A DNA stretch of 64,000 nucleotides. It comes from Gemmobacter aquaticus. Lineage in GTDB: Bacteria; Pseudomonadota; Alphaproteobacteria; Rhodobacterales; Rhodobacteraceae. A program made the translations under genes and the position numbers. Positions within the stretch are counted from its first letter, which is position 1, and every line of letters begins with the position of its first letter. Positions 44,843 to 57,796 of the stretch are shown here, one piece after another. The stretch spans positions 806,001 through 870,000 of the forward strand of contig NZ_VOAK01000011.1 in NCBI RefSeq assembly GCF_007859075.1. The letters run 5' to 3'. Below the pieces are notes generated by a model. The model was not told the origin of the DNA. It was given only the letters and a program-made list of their open reading frames with translations, and did not search any database.

Positions 44843-47248
44843 ATGGTGCAGGCACGGAATGCGGATTCGCCGCGGCGCAAACGCAGGTCGCAATTGGTGC
44901 GGGGCGCTGCAATCGGCATCCTTCTTGGTACCTCGGGCCTGTCCAGCCCCTTGATTTCACCGGCGATTGCGCAAGGCTATTCCTTCTCGCAGGTCACGAT
45001 CGAGGGGAACCAGAACGTCGAGGCGGCTTCGATCCTGAAACTCGCGGGAATCACTCGCGGGCAGCAGGTGACGGCGGCGGACCTCAACAACGCCTACCAG
45101 GGCCTGCAGAATTCGGGTCTGTTTGAAGAGATCGAGGTTCTGCCGCAGGGCTCTCGGCTTGTGATCCGCGTCAAGGAATACCCGATCATCAACGTCATCG
45201 CCTTTGAGGGCAACGCGCGCCTGAAGGACGAGGTGATTTCGAGTGTGATCCAGTCGAAGCCCCGCCGGGTCTACTCGCCCGCGTTGGCCGAGGCTGATGC
45301 CGCGTCGATCGCCGAGGGATACCGCGAGCAGGGCCGTCTTGCCGCGACAGTCACGCCAAAGATCATCCGCCGCGACGACAACCGTGTCGATCTGGTGTTT
45401 GAAATCACCGAGGGCAAGGTGATCGAGGTGGAACGCCTGTCCTTTGTCGGCAACCGGGCCTTCAGTGACCGCCGTCTGCGGCAGGTTCTTGAAACCAAGC
45501 AGGCGGGCGTGCTGCGGGCCTTCATCAAGCGTGACGCGCTGCGCCCCGAACAGATCGAGCTCGACAAACAGCTTCTGCGCGACTTCTACCTGTCGCGCGG
45601 CTATGTCGACATGCAGGTCATTGATGCCACGGCCGAGGTTGCACGCGAGCGCGACGGGTCTTTCGTGACCTTCACCATCAAGGAAGGACAGCAGTTCCGC
45701 TTTGGCAACATCACGGCCGTCAGCGAGGTTGAAGGCGTCGATGCGGCGGAGTTCCAGCAAGCGCTGCGCTTGCGGTCTGGTTCGGTCTACTCGCCGCAGG
45801 ATGTCGACTCCAACATTGCCCGGCTTGAATCCCTTGCGCTCAAGAATGGTCTGACCTTCGTCAAGATCGAGCCGGTCGTCACCCGCAACGAGCGGGACAT
45901 GACGCTGGACGTGGCCTTCACCCTGCGCCGGGGCGAGAAAGTCTTTGTTGAACGCATCGACATCGAAGGCAACACGACCACGTTGGACGAAGTGGTGCGT
46001 CGCCAGTTCCGCACGGTCGAAGGCGACCCCTTCAACCCACGTGAGGTGCGTCAGGCTGCGGAGCGGATCCGGGCGCTTGGCTATTTCGCGGACGCCCAGG
46101 TGAACGCCGAGCCGGGAACGAACCCGAACGAGGTGATCGTCAATGTCGATGTAGAAGAGCAGCCGACCGGCTCTCTGTCGCTGGGCGCGTCGTATGGTGT
46201 CTCTACCGGCATCGGGTTCAATATCGGTTTGCAAGAGACAAACTTCCTTGGCAGGGGGCAGACCGTTGGTCTGAACCTCGCCGTGACATCGGACAGCGGC
46301 GACAGCTCGATCCTGTTCATCGAGCCGGCCTTCCTTGGGCGTGATCTGAAGCTCAAGTTCAACGCCTTCTACCGCGAGACCGATAACGACAACGCCACCT
46401 ACGACACCCGGATGATCGGGATCGTTCCGGCGCTGGAGTTCCCTGTCAGTGAAATGGGCCGGCTTGAGGTGCGCGCCTTTGCCCGCGAATCAAAGCTGTT
46501 CGACCTGTATATGGGCACCCCGGATGACCCGGACACCCCAGAGGACGAGTTCCAGCTGGGCACGACGCCGATCATCGTGCGTGACGCTGACCGGGGCCCG
46601 CTGCAAAGCTTTGGCGCTGGCCTGACCTATACCTACGATTCCCGGATTACCGGCCTCAACCCCAAGGGTGGCACGTTGCTGCGCTTTGGCCTTGACTACG
46701 CGGGCCTTGGCGGTGACGTGGACAGCCTTACCGCCAACGTCCTCGCCATGACCGAAACCAAGGTCTGGAACGAGGATGTGACCCTGCGCGCAGTCTTTGA
46801 GGGCGGCGCGATCCACATGTTCAATGACGAAGCAAGCCGCGTCACGGACCGCTTCTTCGGTTCGGGCAAGATACGCGGCTTTGAATCTTCCGGCTTCGGC
46901 CCGCGCGACCAGGCGTCGGACGACGCACTTGGCGGGAACTACTTCGCGGTCGCGCGCCTTGAATCGGAATTCCCGCTGGGAACACCCGAAGAGTACGGCA
47001 TCACGGGCGGTCTTTTTGCCGACTTCGGTTCGGTCTGGAGCCTCGATGACGTTACCGGTTGGGACGACTCGGGCGGGCCAGGGATCAATACAGTCGATGA
47101 CGGGTTCCATCTGCGGTCCTCGATTGGCTTCTCGGTCTTCTGGGATACGCCGATCGGTCCGCTGCGCTTTAACTTTGCCAAGGCGCTGGCGAAGCAGGAC
47201 TACGATAAGGAACAGTTCTTCGACCTGACGATCTCGACCAAGTTCTGA
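44843..47248 (+). CDS. bamA: Outer membrane protein assembly factor BamA
   Basis: 801-residue Omp85 protein, the core of the beta-barrel assembly machine. An N-terminal signal region (basic RRKRR, then a hydrophobic stretch, cleavage near PAIAQG) precedes five POTRA domains (about 55-430; the first starts YSFSQVTIEGNQNVEAASIL). The 16-strand barrel ends in the canonical aromatic residue, ISTKF. The VRGF-type loop motif appears as KIRGFESSGFGPRD. The ATG at 44843 is chosen over one at 44795 because of GGCAAG just upstream. ompH starts 1 base after its stop. Confidence 0.96.
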   Translation: MVQARNADSPRRKRRSQLVRGAAIGILLGTSGLSSPLISPAIAQGYSFSQVTIEGNQNVEAASILKLAGITRGQQVTAADLNNAYQGLQNSGLFEEIEVLPQGSRLVIRVKEYPIINVIAFEGNARLKDEVISSVIQSKPRRVYSPALAEADAASIAEGYREQGRLAATVTPKIIRRDDNRVDLVFEITEGKVIEVERLSFVGNRAFSDRRLRQVLETKQAGVLRAFIKRDALRPEQIELDKQLLRDFYLSRGYVDMQVIDATAEVARERDGSFVTFTIKEGQQFRFGNITAVSEVEGVDAAEFQQALRLRSGSVYSPQDVDSNIARLESLALKNGLTFVKIEPVVTRNERDMTLDVAFTLRRGEKVFVERIDIEGNTTTLDEVVRRQFRTVEGDPFNPREVRQAAERIRALGYFADAQVNAEPGTNPNEVIVNVDVEEQPTGSLSLGASYGVSTGIGFNIGLQETNFLGRGQTVGLNLAVTSDSGDSSILFIEPAFLGRDLKLKFNAFYRETDNDNATYDTRMIGIVPALEFPVSEMGRLEVRAFARESKLFDLYMGTPDDPDTPEDEFQLGTTPIIVRDADRGPLQSFGAGLTYTYDSRITGLNPKGGTLLRFGLDYAGLGGDVDSLTANVLAMTETKVWNEDVTLRAVFEGGAIHMFNDEASRVTDRFFGSGKIRGFESSGFGPRDQASDDALGGNYFAVARLESEFPLGTPEEYGITGGLFADFGSVWSLDDVTGWDDSGGPGINTVDDGFHLRSSIGFSVFWDTPIGPLRFNFAKALAKQDYDKEQFFDLTISTKF

Positions 47249-47249
47249 C

Positions 47250-47840
47250 ATGCCGATGCGCGGGGCATACCGGCGTCTGGTTTGCGCCCTGGCGCTGGCG
47301 GCATGGCCAGCGTTGGGAGCCGCACAAAACGCAATTCCATCCGACAGTCTGGCGACGCCCGTTGCGCGCAGCCAGATTGCCGTGATCGAGCAGGAACGCC
47401 TGTTCCTCCAGACGCGGTTCGGCAAGGCGATGCAGGCCAGCACCGATTCCGCGCGCAAGGCCCTGCAGGCAGAAAACCAGCGGCTTGAGGCGAATCTCGA
47501 GGCGGAAGAGCGCAAGCTTACCGACCAGCGCCCGACCATGCCGGCTGATCAGTTCCGCCCCTTGGCCGAGGCGTTTGATGAAAAGGTCAAAGGAATCCGT
47601 CAGGCGCAGGACACCAAAGCGCGCGAGCTTGCGCGCCGGGCCGAGGAAGACCGCGCCCGTTTTGTCGAAACCGCCGCGCCCATCCTTGCGGCGCTGATGT
47701 CCGAGCTTGGCGCAGTGGTTCTTATCGACAAATCCGTGGCAGTTCTGTCGATGGACAGCATCGACGTCACGGACGAAGCCATTGCCAAGATCGATGCCGT
47801 TCTGGGTGACGGGCAAGATGCGAAGGCACCGCAGCCCTGA
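47250..47840 (+). CDS. ompH: OmpH/Skp family periplasmic chaperone
   Basis: 196-residue holdase that carries unfolded outer membrane proteins to BamA. Residues 1-24 are a signal peptide (CALALAAWPALGAA). The mature protein has a long charged coiled coil (about 50-140, e.g. ARKALQAENQRLEANLEAEERKL), the tentacles of the jellyfish-shaped trimer, and a C-terminal beta segment ending VLGDGQDAKAPQP. Gene order bamA-ompH is conserved in proteobacteria and the gap here is a single base, so translation is likely coupled. Confidence 0.92.
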   Translation: MPMRGAYRRLVCALALAAWPALGAAQNAIPSDSLATPVARSQIAVIEQERLFLQTRFGKAMQASTDSARKALQAENQRLEANLEAEERKLTDQRPTMPADQFRPLAEAFDEKVKGIRQAQDTKARELARRAEEDRARFVETAAPILAALMSELGAVVLIDKSVAVLSMDSIDVTDEAIAKIDAVLGDGQDAKAPQP

Positions 47841-47905
47841 GCCGCGGCCGCTCTGACTTGTGATTGATTGGCGGGATAGACGCATCCGCCCCGAAGGAGA
47901 CCCCG

Positions 47906-48373
47906 ATGACCGAAGCCACTCTGGTTCCGACCACTGCAGACATCGCCCTGATCCAGCGGATCCTGCCGCACCGCTACCCGTTCCTGCTGGTCGACAAGGT
48001 GCGCGACATCGTGGTGAACGAAAGCTGCGTCGGTATCAAATGCGTGACCATGAACGAGCCGCAGTTCACCGGCCACTTCCCCGAGATGCCGGTGTTTCCG
48101 GGTGTGCTGATCATCGAGGCGATGGCGCAAACCAGCGGCATCCTTGTTGGCCTCTCGATGGATCTGGTGGACAAGAACGCCAAGGTCTTTTTCATGGGCG
48201 TGGACGGGGTCAAGTTCCGTCGCAAGGTTGGCCCCGGCGACGTGCTTGAACTGCATGTGAAGGCGCTGCGCGGCGGCGGCAAGGTCTGGAAGTTCGAGGG
48301 CAAGGGCATCGTCGATGGCGAGCTTGCCTGCGAGGCCACCTTCACCGCGATGTTCGATCTGCCCAAGGCCTGA
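47906..48373 (+). CDS. fabZ: 3-hydroxyacyl-ACP dehydratase FabZ
   Basis: 155-residue hotdog-fold dehydratase for fatty acid elongation, and a source of hydroxyacyl chains shared with lipid A. It has the start [14 protein letters not shown] and the active-site segment [20 protein letters not shown], with the catalytic His and Glu. AAGGAGA stands 8 bases before the ATG at 47906. The 65-base space after ompH suggests cotranscription. lpxA follows after 4 bases; FabZ and LpxA compete for 3-hydroxyacyl-ACP, which balances membrane lipid types. Confidence 0.97.
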   Translation: MTEATLVPTTADIALIQRILPHRYPFLLVDKVRDIVVNESCVGIKCVTMNEPQFTGHFPEMPVFPGVLIIEAMAQTSGILVGLSMDLVDKNAKVFFMGVDGVKFRRKVGPGDVLELHVKALRGGGKVWKFEGKGIVDGELACEATFTAMFDLPKA

Positions 48374-48377
48374 TCCC

Positions 48378-49166
48378 ATGTCCGATACCCGCATCCATCC
48401 CATGGCCGTGGTCGAGCCGGGCGCCGAGATCGGCCCCGGCTGCGAGATCGGCCCTTTTGCCGTGATCGGCCCCGAAGTGCGGCTTGGCGCGGGCGTCGTG
48501 GTCAAACCTCATGGCGTGGTGACCGGCTGGACCGAAGTGGGTGATGAAAGCGTCATCTTTTCGGGCGCCGTCGTTGGCGAGGTGCCCCAGGACCTCAAGT
48601 TCCGCGGAGAGCGCACGCGGCTGGTCGTCGGCAAGCGCTGCCGCATCCGCGAGGGCGCGACGCTGAACACCGGAACCGAGGGCGGCGGCGGGCTGACGCA
48701 GGTGGGCGACGATGTCCTGATGATGACGGGCGCCCATGTCGGCCATGATGCGATCGTGGGTGACCGTGTGGTGCTGGCCAATCAGGCTGCGATTGCCGGT
48801 CATTGCCACATCGGCGATGACGTCATCGTGGGCGGCCTCTCTGGCGTGCACCAGTGGGTTCGCGTGGGGCAGGGTGCGATTATCGGTGCGCTGACGATGG
48901 TGACGAACGATGTCGTGCCCTACGGCCTCGTTCAGGGGCCGCGCGGTGTGCTCGATGGGCTCAACCTTGTCGGGCTGAAACGTCGCGGAGTAGAGCGGGC
49001 TGAAATCACTGCCCTGCGTGCGGCCTATCAGATGCTGGCGCAGGGCGAGGGCACGTTCCTCGACCGTGCCCGCAGGCTTGCCGACGAAACCGACAGCCCA
49101 CATGTGCGCGAGATGACGGATTTCATCCTCTCGGCCTCGGACCGCAGCTTCCTGACCCCGAAATGA
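48378..49166 (+). CDS. lpxA: UDP-N-acetylglucosamine O-acyltransferase
   Basis: 262-residue first enzyme of lipid A synthesis, transferring a 3-hydroxyacyl chain from ACP to UDP-GlcNAc. The N-terminal two-thirds is a left-handed parallel beta helix of hexapeptides (IHPMAVVEPGAEIGPGCEIGPF and onward). The catalytic His segment is MMTGAHVGHDAIVGD near residue 118, followed by ANQAAIAGH and the C-terminal helices starting GLNLVGLKRRGV. It lies 4 bases after fabZ and overlaps lpxI by 4 bases. Confidence 0.97.
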   Translation: MSDTRIHPMAVVEPGAEIGPGCEIGPFAVIGPEVRLGAGVVVKPHGVVTGWTEVGDESVIFSGAVVGEVPQDLKFRGERTRLVVGKRCRIREGATLNTGTEGGGGLTQVGDDVLMMTGAHVGHDAIVGDRVVLANQAAIAGHCHIGDDVIVGGLSGVHQWVRVGQGAIIGALTMVTNDVVPYGLVQGPRGVLDGLNLVGLKRRGVERAEITALRAAYQMLAQGEGTFLDRARRLADETDSPHVREMTDFILSASDRSFLTPK

Positions 49167-49966
49167 CCCGCACCGCCATTATCGCGGGCAGTGGACGGCT
49201 GCCTGCAACGCTTGCAGCCGCGATGGATCGCCCGATGGTCTGTGCGCTGGAGGGCTATGCGCCGCAGGGGCTGGTGGTCGATCAGACCTTCCGGGTCGAG
49301 CGTCTCGTGCCCTTCCTGCGCAGCCTTGCGGATGCCGATGTGGGGCAGGTGGTCTTTGCCGGCGCCGTCGCGCGCCCACGGCTCGATCCGTCGCTGTTCG
49401 ATCCGGCAACCGCCCAGATGGTGCCGCGTTTGCTGGCAGCCATGCAAGCAGGTGACGATGCGACCTTGCGGGCCGTGATTACGATCTTCGAAGAGGCCGG
49501 CTTTGCTGTGGTTGGGGCGCAGGATCTTGCACCTGATCTGGTACCTATGGCCGGTGTTCTGGCGGGTGCACCCTCGGGTGCCGACCGTCAGGATACTGAT
49601 CGCGCAGCCACCATCGTCGCGGCCCTTGGGGCGGTGGATGTCGGGCAGGGCGCGGTGGTGGCGCAGGGCCTCTGTCTGGCGGTTGAAACCTTGCCCGGTA
49701 CCGATGCGATGCTCGACTGGGTCGCGCAGACCGCACGCCGCCCCAATCCAGATGGCCCGAGGGGGGTGTTCTACAAAGCGCCCAAACCCGGGCAGGACCT
49801 GCGCATCGACCTGCCGACCCTGGGTCTTGATACCCTTGCGCGCGTCCATGCCGCGGGCCTTGCTGGCATCGCGTTTCAGGCGGGCGGGGTGATCCTGCTC
49901 GACCGCTTGGCCATGGTGGCCGAGGCCGAACGGCTGGGCCTCTTTCTCTGGGCGCGCGAGCCATGA
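49163..49966 (+). CDS. lpxI: UDP-2,3-diacylglucosamine pyrophosphatase LpxI
   Basis: 267-residue enzyme (former DUF1009) releasing lipid X from UDP-2,3-diacylglucosamine. LpxI replaces the metallophosphatase LpxH in alphaproteobacteria, and was first shown in Caulobacter. Recognisable features are the start AIIAGSGRLPATLAAAM, AGAVARPRLDPSLFD, and the C-terminal active region with DTDRAATIVAALGAVDVGQGAVVAQG and FYKAPKPGQDLRIDLPTLG. It overlaps lpxA and lpxB by 4 bases each, so the three are translationally coupled. Confidence 0.95.
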   Translation: MTRTAIIAGSGRLPATLAAAMDRPMVCALEGYAPQGLVVDQTFRVERLVPFLRSLADADVGQVVFAGAVARPRLDPSLFDPATAQMVPRLLAAMQAGDDATLRAVITIFEEAGFAVVGAQDLAPDLVPMAGVLAGAPSGADRQDTDRAATIVAALGAVDVGQGAVVAQGLCLAVETLPGTDAMLDWVAQTARRPNPDGPRGVFYKAPKPGQDLRIDLPTLGLDTLARVHAAGLAGIAFQAGGVILLDRLAMVAEAERLGLFLWAREP

Positions 49967-51105
49967 AGCTCTTTCTGGTCGCCGGAGAGCCCTCGGGTGA
50001 TCGTCTGGGCGCGGCGCTGATGGCGGGTCTGCGGACCCTTGCGCCAGACGTCACCTTCGCCGGTGTTGGCGGCCCTTTGATGCAGGCCGAGGGGATGGAC
50101 AGCCTGTTCCCGATGGAGGAGTTGTCGGTCATGGGCATCGCCGAGGTGCTGCCCAAGTACCGCCACCTCAAGCGTCGCATCCGCGAAACCGCGCAGGCCG
50201 TGATCGACAGCGGCGCGGAGGCGCTTATCACCATCGACAGCCCGGATTTCTGTCTGCGCGTGGCGCGGATCTTCAAGGACGCGCGCCCTGACCTGCGAAC
50301 GATCCACTACGTGGCGCCTTCGGTCTGGGCATGGCGACCGGGGCGGGCCGCGAAGATGGCCAAGATCATCGACCACGTGCTGGCGCTTCTGCCCTTCGAG
50401 CCGCCCTATATGACTGCCGCCGGCATGACTTGCGATTTTGTGGGTCACCCGGTCGTGGCCGAGCCGCTTGCAACATCCGCCGAGCGCGCGGCCTTTGCGG
50501 GTGAGGGGCCGCTGATCCTTGCCCTGCCGGGCTCGCGACGGGGCGAGGTGAGCCGCCTTGCGCCGGTCCTGGGTGAGGTGCTTGAACGGGTGCGTGCGGC
50601 GCACCCGCAGGCTCGCGTTGCATTACCCACGGTGCGCGGTGTTGCCGATCTGGTGGCCGATCTGACGGCCGATTGGCCGATCCGACCCCAGATCATCACC
50701 GATCCCGCCCTGAAGCGGGGTGCCTTTGCGGCGGCCGATGTGGCGCTGGCCGCCTCGGGCACCGTCAGTCTTGAGCTTGCCGCAAATGCCTGCCCGATGG
50801 TCATTGCCTACCGCTTGCACCCGATCAGCTTCTGGCTGATGCGCCGCGCTGCGCTGATCGATACGGTGACGCTGGTCAATCTGGTGTCAGAGACCCGTGC
50901 GGTGCCCGAATTCCTCGGCCCCGAATGCTCCGCCGACCGGATTGCGCCAGCGCTGCTTGACTTGCTGCACCCCGGTCCGGCCCGGCAGGCGCAGCTTGAC
51001 GCCATGGCGCGAACCATGCAGCGGCTTGGCCAAGGCGGAGAGCCGCCGGGCCTGCGCGCCGCCCGGTCGGTTCTTTCGGCACTTATGCCACGTCCTCTTG
51101 GCTGA
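49963..51105 (+). CDS. lpxB: Lipid-A-disaccharide synthase
   Basis: 380-residue GT19 glycosyltransferase joining lipid X to UDP-diacylglucosamine to form the lipid A disaccharide on the inner face of the inner membrane. Typical motifs are the start LFLVAGEPSGDRLGAALM, GIAEVLPKY, SPDFCLRVARI, YVAPSVWAWRPGRA, LPGSRRGEVSRL, and the nucleotide site ALAASGTVSLELAA. It is the last gene of the long envelope operon. Two hairpins follow its stop at 51108-51145, facing convergent mnmA. Confidence 0.97.
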   Translation: MKLFLVAGEPSGDRLGAALMAGLRTLAPDVTFAGVGGPLMQAEGMDSLFPMEELSVMGIAEVLPKYRHLKRRIRETAQAVIDSGAEALITIDSPDFCLRVARIFKDARPDLRTIHYVAPSVWAWRPGRAAKMAKIIDHVLALLPFEPPYMTAAGMTCDFVGHPVVAEPLATSAERAAFAGEGPLILALPGSRRGEVSRLAPVLGEVLERVRAAHPQARVALPTVRGVADLVADLTADWPIRPQIITDPALKRGAFAAADVALAASGTVSLELAANACPMVIAYRLHPISFWLMRRAALIDTVTLVNLVSETRAVPEFLGPECSADRIAPALLDLLHPGPARQAQLDAMARTMQRLGQGGEPPGLRAARSVLSALMPRPLG

Positions 51106-51107
51106 AA

Positions 51108-51145
51108 TGCCCCCGCCGGAGGCATGATCCTTCGCAGAAGGATCA
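51108..51145. terminator. Tandem hairpins between lpxB and mnmA
   Basis: Hairpin one (51108-51124, TGCC/GGCA with one C-A mismatch and a GCC loop) is followed directly by a perfect 9-bp hairpin (51125-51133 with 51137-51145, loop GCA). Neither has a strong T-tract. Position between convergent genes suggests a transcription end or a mobile repeat unit of a type different from copies A-E. Confidence 0.5.
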
Positions 51146-51147
51146 GC

Positions 51148-52284
51148 TCACCGGCCGCGCCAGATCCAGCCGCCGCCGAGGATGCGCGAACCCTCCGGCG
51201 CATAGAAGACGCAGGCCTGACCGGCACTGACCCCGTCCTCGGGGCTCAAGAGTTCCACCTCGGCCTCGGTCGCCGAGATTGGGCGGATGACCGCGGGCCG
51301 GGGCGGGCGGGTCGAGCGGACCTTCACGTTGATGTGCCATTCGGCCTGACTGTCGAAGGGCGCATCGCCCAGCCAGTTGACCTCACGCACCGGGATGACG
51401 CGTGTTGAAAGCGCCTCTTTCGGGCCGACGATCACGCGGCGCGCGTCGGGATCCAGCTTCACGACATAGACCGGCTCGCCCAGACCGCCGATGCCAAGCC
51501 CCTTGCGCTGGCCGATCGTGTAATGGATCACGCCGCGATGGGTGCCGACCACCTGTCCCGACATGTCGACGATCTCGCCCGGTTCGGCGGCGCCGGGGCG
51601 CAGCTTCTCGATCACGGCAGCATAGTTGCCATTTGGGACAAAGCAGATGTCCTGACTGTCGGGCTTGTCGGCCACCGGAAGCCCGTATTTCGCGGCCAGC
51701 GCCCGGGTCTCGGCCTTGCTTGCCAGATGGCCCAGCGGAAAGCGTAGATAGTCCAGCTGTTCCGGCGTGGTCGAAAACAGGAAATAGCTTTGATCGCGGT
51801 TCGCATCGGCCGCACAGTGCAGCTCGGCCCCGGCATCGCCCATCTTGCGCTGGATGTAGTGCCCCGTCGCCATGCAGTCGGCGTCCAGATCCTTTGCCGT
51901 GGCCAGCAGATCCTTGAACTTCACCCGCTCATTGCAGCGGATGCAGGGCACAGGCGTTGCCCCGGCCAGATAGGCGTCGGCAAATTCCTCGATCACTGCC
52001 TCGCGGAAGGTGTTCTCGTAATCCAGAACATAATGCGGAAAGCCCATGGTTTCGGCCACGCGGCGGGCGTCGTGGATGTCACGCCCGGCGCAGCAGGCCC
52101 CCTTCTTTGCCAATGCCGCCCCGTGATCATAAAGCTGCAGGGTGACGCCGACCACGTCATACCCTTCTTCCTTCAGCTGTGCCGCCACCACAGAGCTGTC
52201 CACGCCGCCTGACATGGCGACGACGACACGGGTTTCGGACGGGGGCTTGGCAAAGCCCAATGAGTTGAGCGGATGATCGAGCAT
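51148..52284 (-). CDS. mnmA: tRNA-specific 2-thiouridylase
   Basis: 378-residue enzyme placing sulfur on U34 of tRNA Lys, Glu and Gln, using sulfur relayed from a desulfurase. The PP-loop SGGVDS is at residues 25-30. The catalytic cysteine pair is Cys117 (in [10 protein letters not shown]) with the later cysteine in QDICFVPNG near 210. The C-terminal domain carries [10 protein letters not shown]. The ATG at 52284 is chosen by homology over the open frame to 52371. It is divergent from the sciP-type gene, with 137 bases between. Confidence 0.96.
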   Translation of the reverse strand: MLDHPLNSLGFAKPPSETRVVVAMSGGVDSSVVAAQLKEEGYDVVGVTLQLYDHGAALAKKGACCAGRDIHDARRVAETMGFPHYVLDYENTFREAVIEEFADAYLAGATPVPCIRCNERVKFKDLLATAKDLDADCMATGHYIQRKMGDAGAELHCAADANRDQSYFLFSTTPEQLDYLRFPLGHLASKAETRALAAKYGLPVADKPDSQDICFVPNGNYAAVIEKLRPGAAEPGEIVDMSGQVVGTHRGVIHYTIGQRKGLGIGGLGEPVYVVKLDPDARRVIVGPKEALSTRVIPVREVNWLGDAPFDSQAEWHINVKVRSTRPPRPAVIRPISATEAEVELLSPEDGVSAGQACVFYAPEGSRILGGGWIWRGR

Positions 52285-52363
52285 GGTGGTTCCGGGGGAA
52301 GGGCGCGCAAGGCACCAACTGCGTCGCAATATAGGAAAATGCCACACACTCTCAAGAGACGGC

Positions 52364-52378
52364 TTCACCACTGGTTAA
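52364..52378 (+). promoter_or_regulatory. Candidate CtrA box upstream of sciP
   Basis: TTCA-N7-TTAA, one mismatch from the alphaproteobacterial CtrA consensus TTAA-N7-TTAA. It lies 43 bases before the sciP-type ATG. In Caulobacter sciP is a CtrA target. Confidence 0.5.
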
Positions 52379-52421
52379 GCGAGATTGCCGATAGTCGGGG
52401 CATCACGGAAGGGGGTGTTCC

Positions 52422-52700
52422 ATGTATCTCAAACGCGTTGACGGCCCGCGAAGGGTCACCTTGCCCGATGGCTCGACCCTGAGCCGCGCTGATCTTCCGC
52501 CCGCAGATACCAGCCGTTGGGTTGCCTCGCGCAAGGCGGTTGTCGTGCGGGCGGTGGTGCACGGGCTGATCTCTGAGGCCGAGGCGCTGGAGCGGTATGG
52601 CCTGTCGGGCGAAGAGTTCGCCTGCTGGCGCAACGCACTGGAAAAACACGGAGATCGGGCGTTGAAGGTCACATCACTGCAAAGATTTAGACAACTTTGA
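52422..52700 (+). CDS. sciP: SciP-type (DUF1153) CtrA inhibitor
   Basis: 92-residue helix-turn-helix protein of the DUF1153 family. In Caulobacter SciP binds DNA-bound CtrA and blocks activation of CtrA promoters in swarmer cells. The N-terminal part has the family pattern LPDGSTLSRADLPPADTSRW, and a helix-turn-helix lies at about 38-75 (RKAVVVRAVVHGLISEAEALERYGLSGEEFACW). It is followed 94 bases later by ctrA itself, so repressor and target are neighbours here. In Rhodobacteraceae CtrA governs motility and gene transfer agent genes rather than viability. Confidence 0.85.
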   Translation: MYLKRVDGPRRVTLPDGSTLSRADLPPADTSRWVASRKAVVVRAVVHGLISEAEALERYGLSGEEFACWRNALEKHGDRALKVTSLQRFRQL

Positions 52701-52727
52701 GTTGAGTTGCGCCTTACCAGTGCCACA

Positions 52728-52742
52728 GTAACGTGCGGTTAA
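52728..52742 (+). promoter_or_regulatory. Candidate CtrA box upstream of ctrA
   Basis: GTAA-N7-TTAA, one mismatch from the CtrA consensus, ends 52 bases before the ctrA ATG. This fits autoregulation, which is known for Caulobacter ctrA. Confidence 0.5.
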
Positions 52743-52794
52743 CTAATGACCATCAGTATCGTTAATGCGAATGACGCCGGAGCGGAGATAACGA

Positions 52795-55684
<2,890 letters not shown>

Positions 55685-55685
<1 letters not shown>

Positions 55686-57769
55686 TGAGCCGCCCGGCCG
55701 TTCTGTTCCCGCTGTTCGCCGATCTGGTCACGCTTGGGGGCGTTGGCCCCAAGACAGCCAAGGCGATGGCGGGGCTTGGGGTCGAACGGCCAAAGGATCT
55801 GCTGTTCCTCTTGCCGCATGGCGGCGTGGACCGCAGGCGCCTCGATTCCGTCCGTGATGCGACCCTGCCAGCGACCGTGACGGTTGAGGTCACGGTGGGC
55901 GCCCATCATCCGCCAACCGGGCGCGGGCGGTCCTATCGCGTCTCTGTCCGCGATGCCGCGCAGGACTTTCAGATCGTGTTCTTTCATGCGCGCGGTGACT
56001 ATCTGAAGTCGCTGCTGCCGATGGGGCAACGCCGCATCATCTCGGGTCGGGCCGAGATGTTCGATGGCGTGGTTCAGCTGGTCCATCCGGACCACGTTTT
56101 GCCCCCGGAAGAGGCCGACGATCTGCCGCGGTTTGAGCCGGTCTATCCCTTGACTGCCGGCCTTGGGCAAAAGCAGGTGGCAAAGGCGGTGGCTGCCGCG
56201 CTTGACCGTCTGCCAGACCTGCCGGAATGGATCGACCTGCCGCTGCGGCAACGCGAGGGCTGGCCCGATTGGACCGATGCGTTGCGCAAGGCCCATCATC
56301 CCGATGGCGCGGCCGATCTGGCGCCAACGGCACCCGCGCGTCAGCGTCTGGCCTATGACGAGATGTTTGCCCATCAGCTAACGCTCGCCCTTGCGCGGCT
56401 GCGGGTGCGGCGCGGTAAGGGCCGCAGTTCGCGCGGCACTGGAGCTTTGCAGCAGAAGGTTCTGAAATCGCTACCATATGAGCCGACGACAGCGCAGGTT
56501 CGTGCCAGCGCCGAGATTGCCGCCGATATGGCATCCGACCAGCGGATGAACCGGCTTTTGCAGGGGGATGTCGGCGCCGGAAAGACCCTGGTTGCGTTTC
56601 TCGCGCTGCTGGTTGCGGTCGAAGCGGGCGGTCAGGGCGTGATGATGGCCCCGACCGAGATCCTCGCCCGCCAGCACCTTGAGGGGTTGCAGCCGCTGGC
56701 CGAAGCCGCGGGCGTCCGTCTTGAGCTGCTGACAGGGCGCGACAAGGGGGCGGACCGCGCCGCCAAGTTGCGGGCGCTTGCGGCGGGAGAGATCGGTATT
56801 CTTGTGGGCACCCACGCCGTGTTCCAGAAGGATGTGGTCTTTCACGACCTGCGGCTGGCGGTGGTGGACGAACAGCACCGCTTTGGCGTCGCGCAACGCA
56901 TGGAGCTTGCCGGAAAGGGGATTGCGGCCGATGTTCTGGTGATGACCGCGACCCCCATTCCGCGCAGCCTCGCACTGGCAAGCTATGGCGACATGGATGT
57001 TTCGGTGCTGGATGAAAAGCCGGCGGGGCGCAAGCCGGTCAAGACCGCACTGGTCACCACGCAACGCATGGACGAGGTCGTGGCCCATCTGCGCGCCGCG
57101 ATTGCCGAGGGACGGCAGGCCTATTGGGTCTGTCCCCTGGTCGAAGACAGCGAAGTGGTCGACTATGCCAGCGCCGAGGCGAGGTTCCAGCATCTGCGCG
57201 CTGCCCTTGGCGATTGCGTGGGTCTTGTGCATGGCCAGATGCCGCCCGCCGAAAAGGACGCCGCCATGGCGCGTTTCGTGGCCGGTGAGACGGCCGTTCT
57301 GGTTGCGACGACGGTAATCGAGGTGGGGGTGAACGTGCCCAACGCCTCGATCATGGTAATCGAGCGGGCCGAGATCTTTGGCCTCGCGCAGCTTCACCAA
57401 TTGCGCGGGCGTGTGGGGCGAGGCACGGCGCAGTCAACTTGCCTGTTGATGTATCAGGCCCCGCTCAGCGAAGGGGGGCGTCGGCGCCTGTCGATCCTGC
57501 GGGATACCGAGGACGGTTTCCGCATCGCCGAGGAGGATCTGGCCATTCGTGGGGCGGGCGATCTGATCGGCACGGCGCAATCCGGTCTGCCGCGCTTTCG
57601 CATCGCCGATCTGGAACGGCAGGCCGCCCTGATGGCGGTGGCGCAAAGCGACGCCCGTCGGCTTTTGGCCGATGATCCGGGGCTGGAAAGCGACCGGGGG
57701 CGGGCCGCGCGCAACCTGCTGTGGTTGTTGGATCAGGACCGGGCGATCCGTCTGATCTCGGTCGGCTGA
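55685..57769 (+). CDS. recG: ATP-dependent DNA helicase RecG
   Basis: 694-residue helicase that reverses stalled forks and moves Holliday junctions. The N-terminal wedge/OB domain (1-250) has the start FADLVTLGGVGPKTAKAMAGLGV. Superfamily 2 motifs: Walker A GDVGAGKT near residue 299, DEQH box VVDEQHRFGVAQR, TATPIPRSLAL (motif III), and the motif VI region HQLRGRVGRG. It overlaps ligA by one base, making a replication-repair operon. Downstream lies the LexA-controlled small membrane gene, but LexA boxes fall after recG, so recG itself is not read from them. Confidence 0.97.
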
Positions 57770-57796
57770 CACGCCATTCTTAGAATGTTCCGAAAT

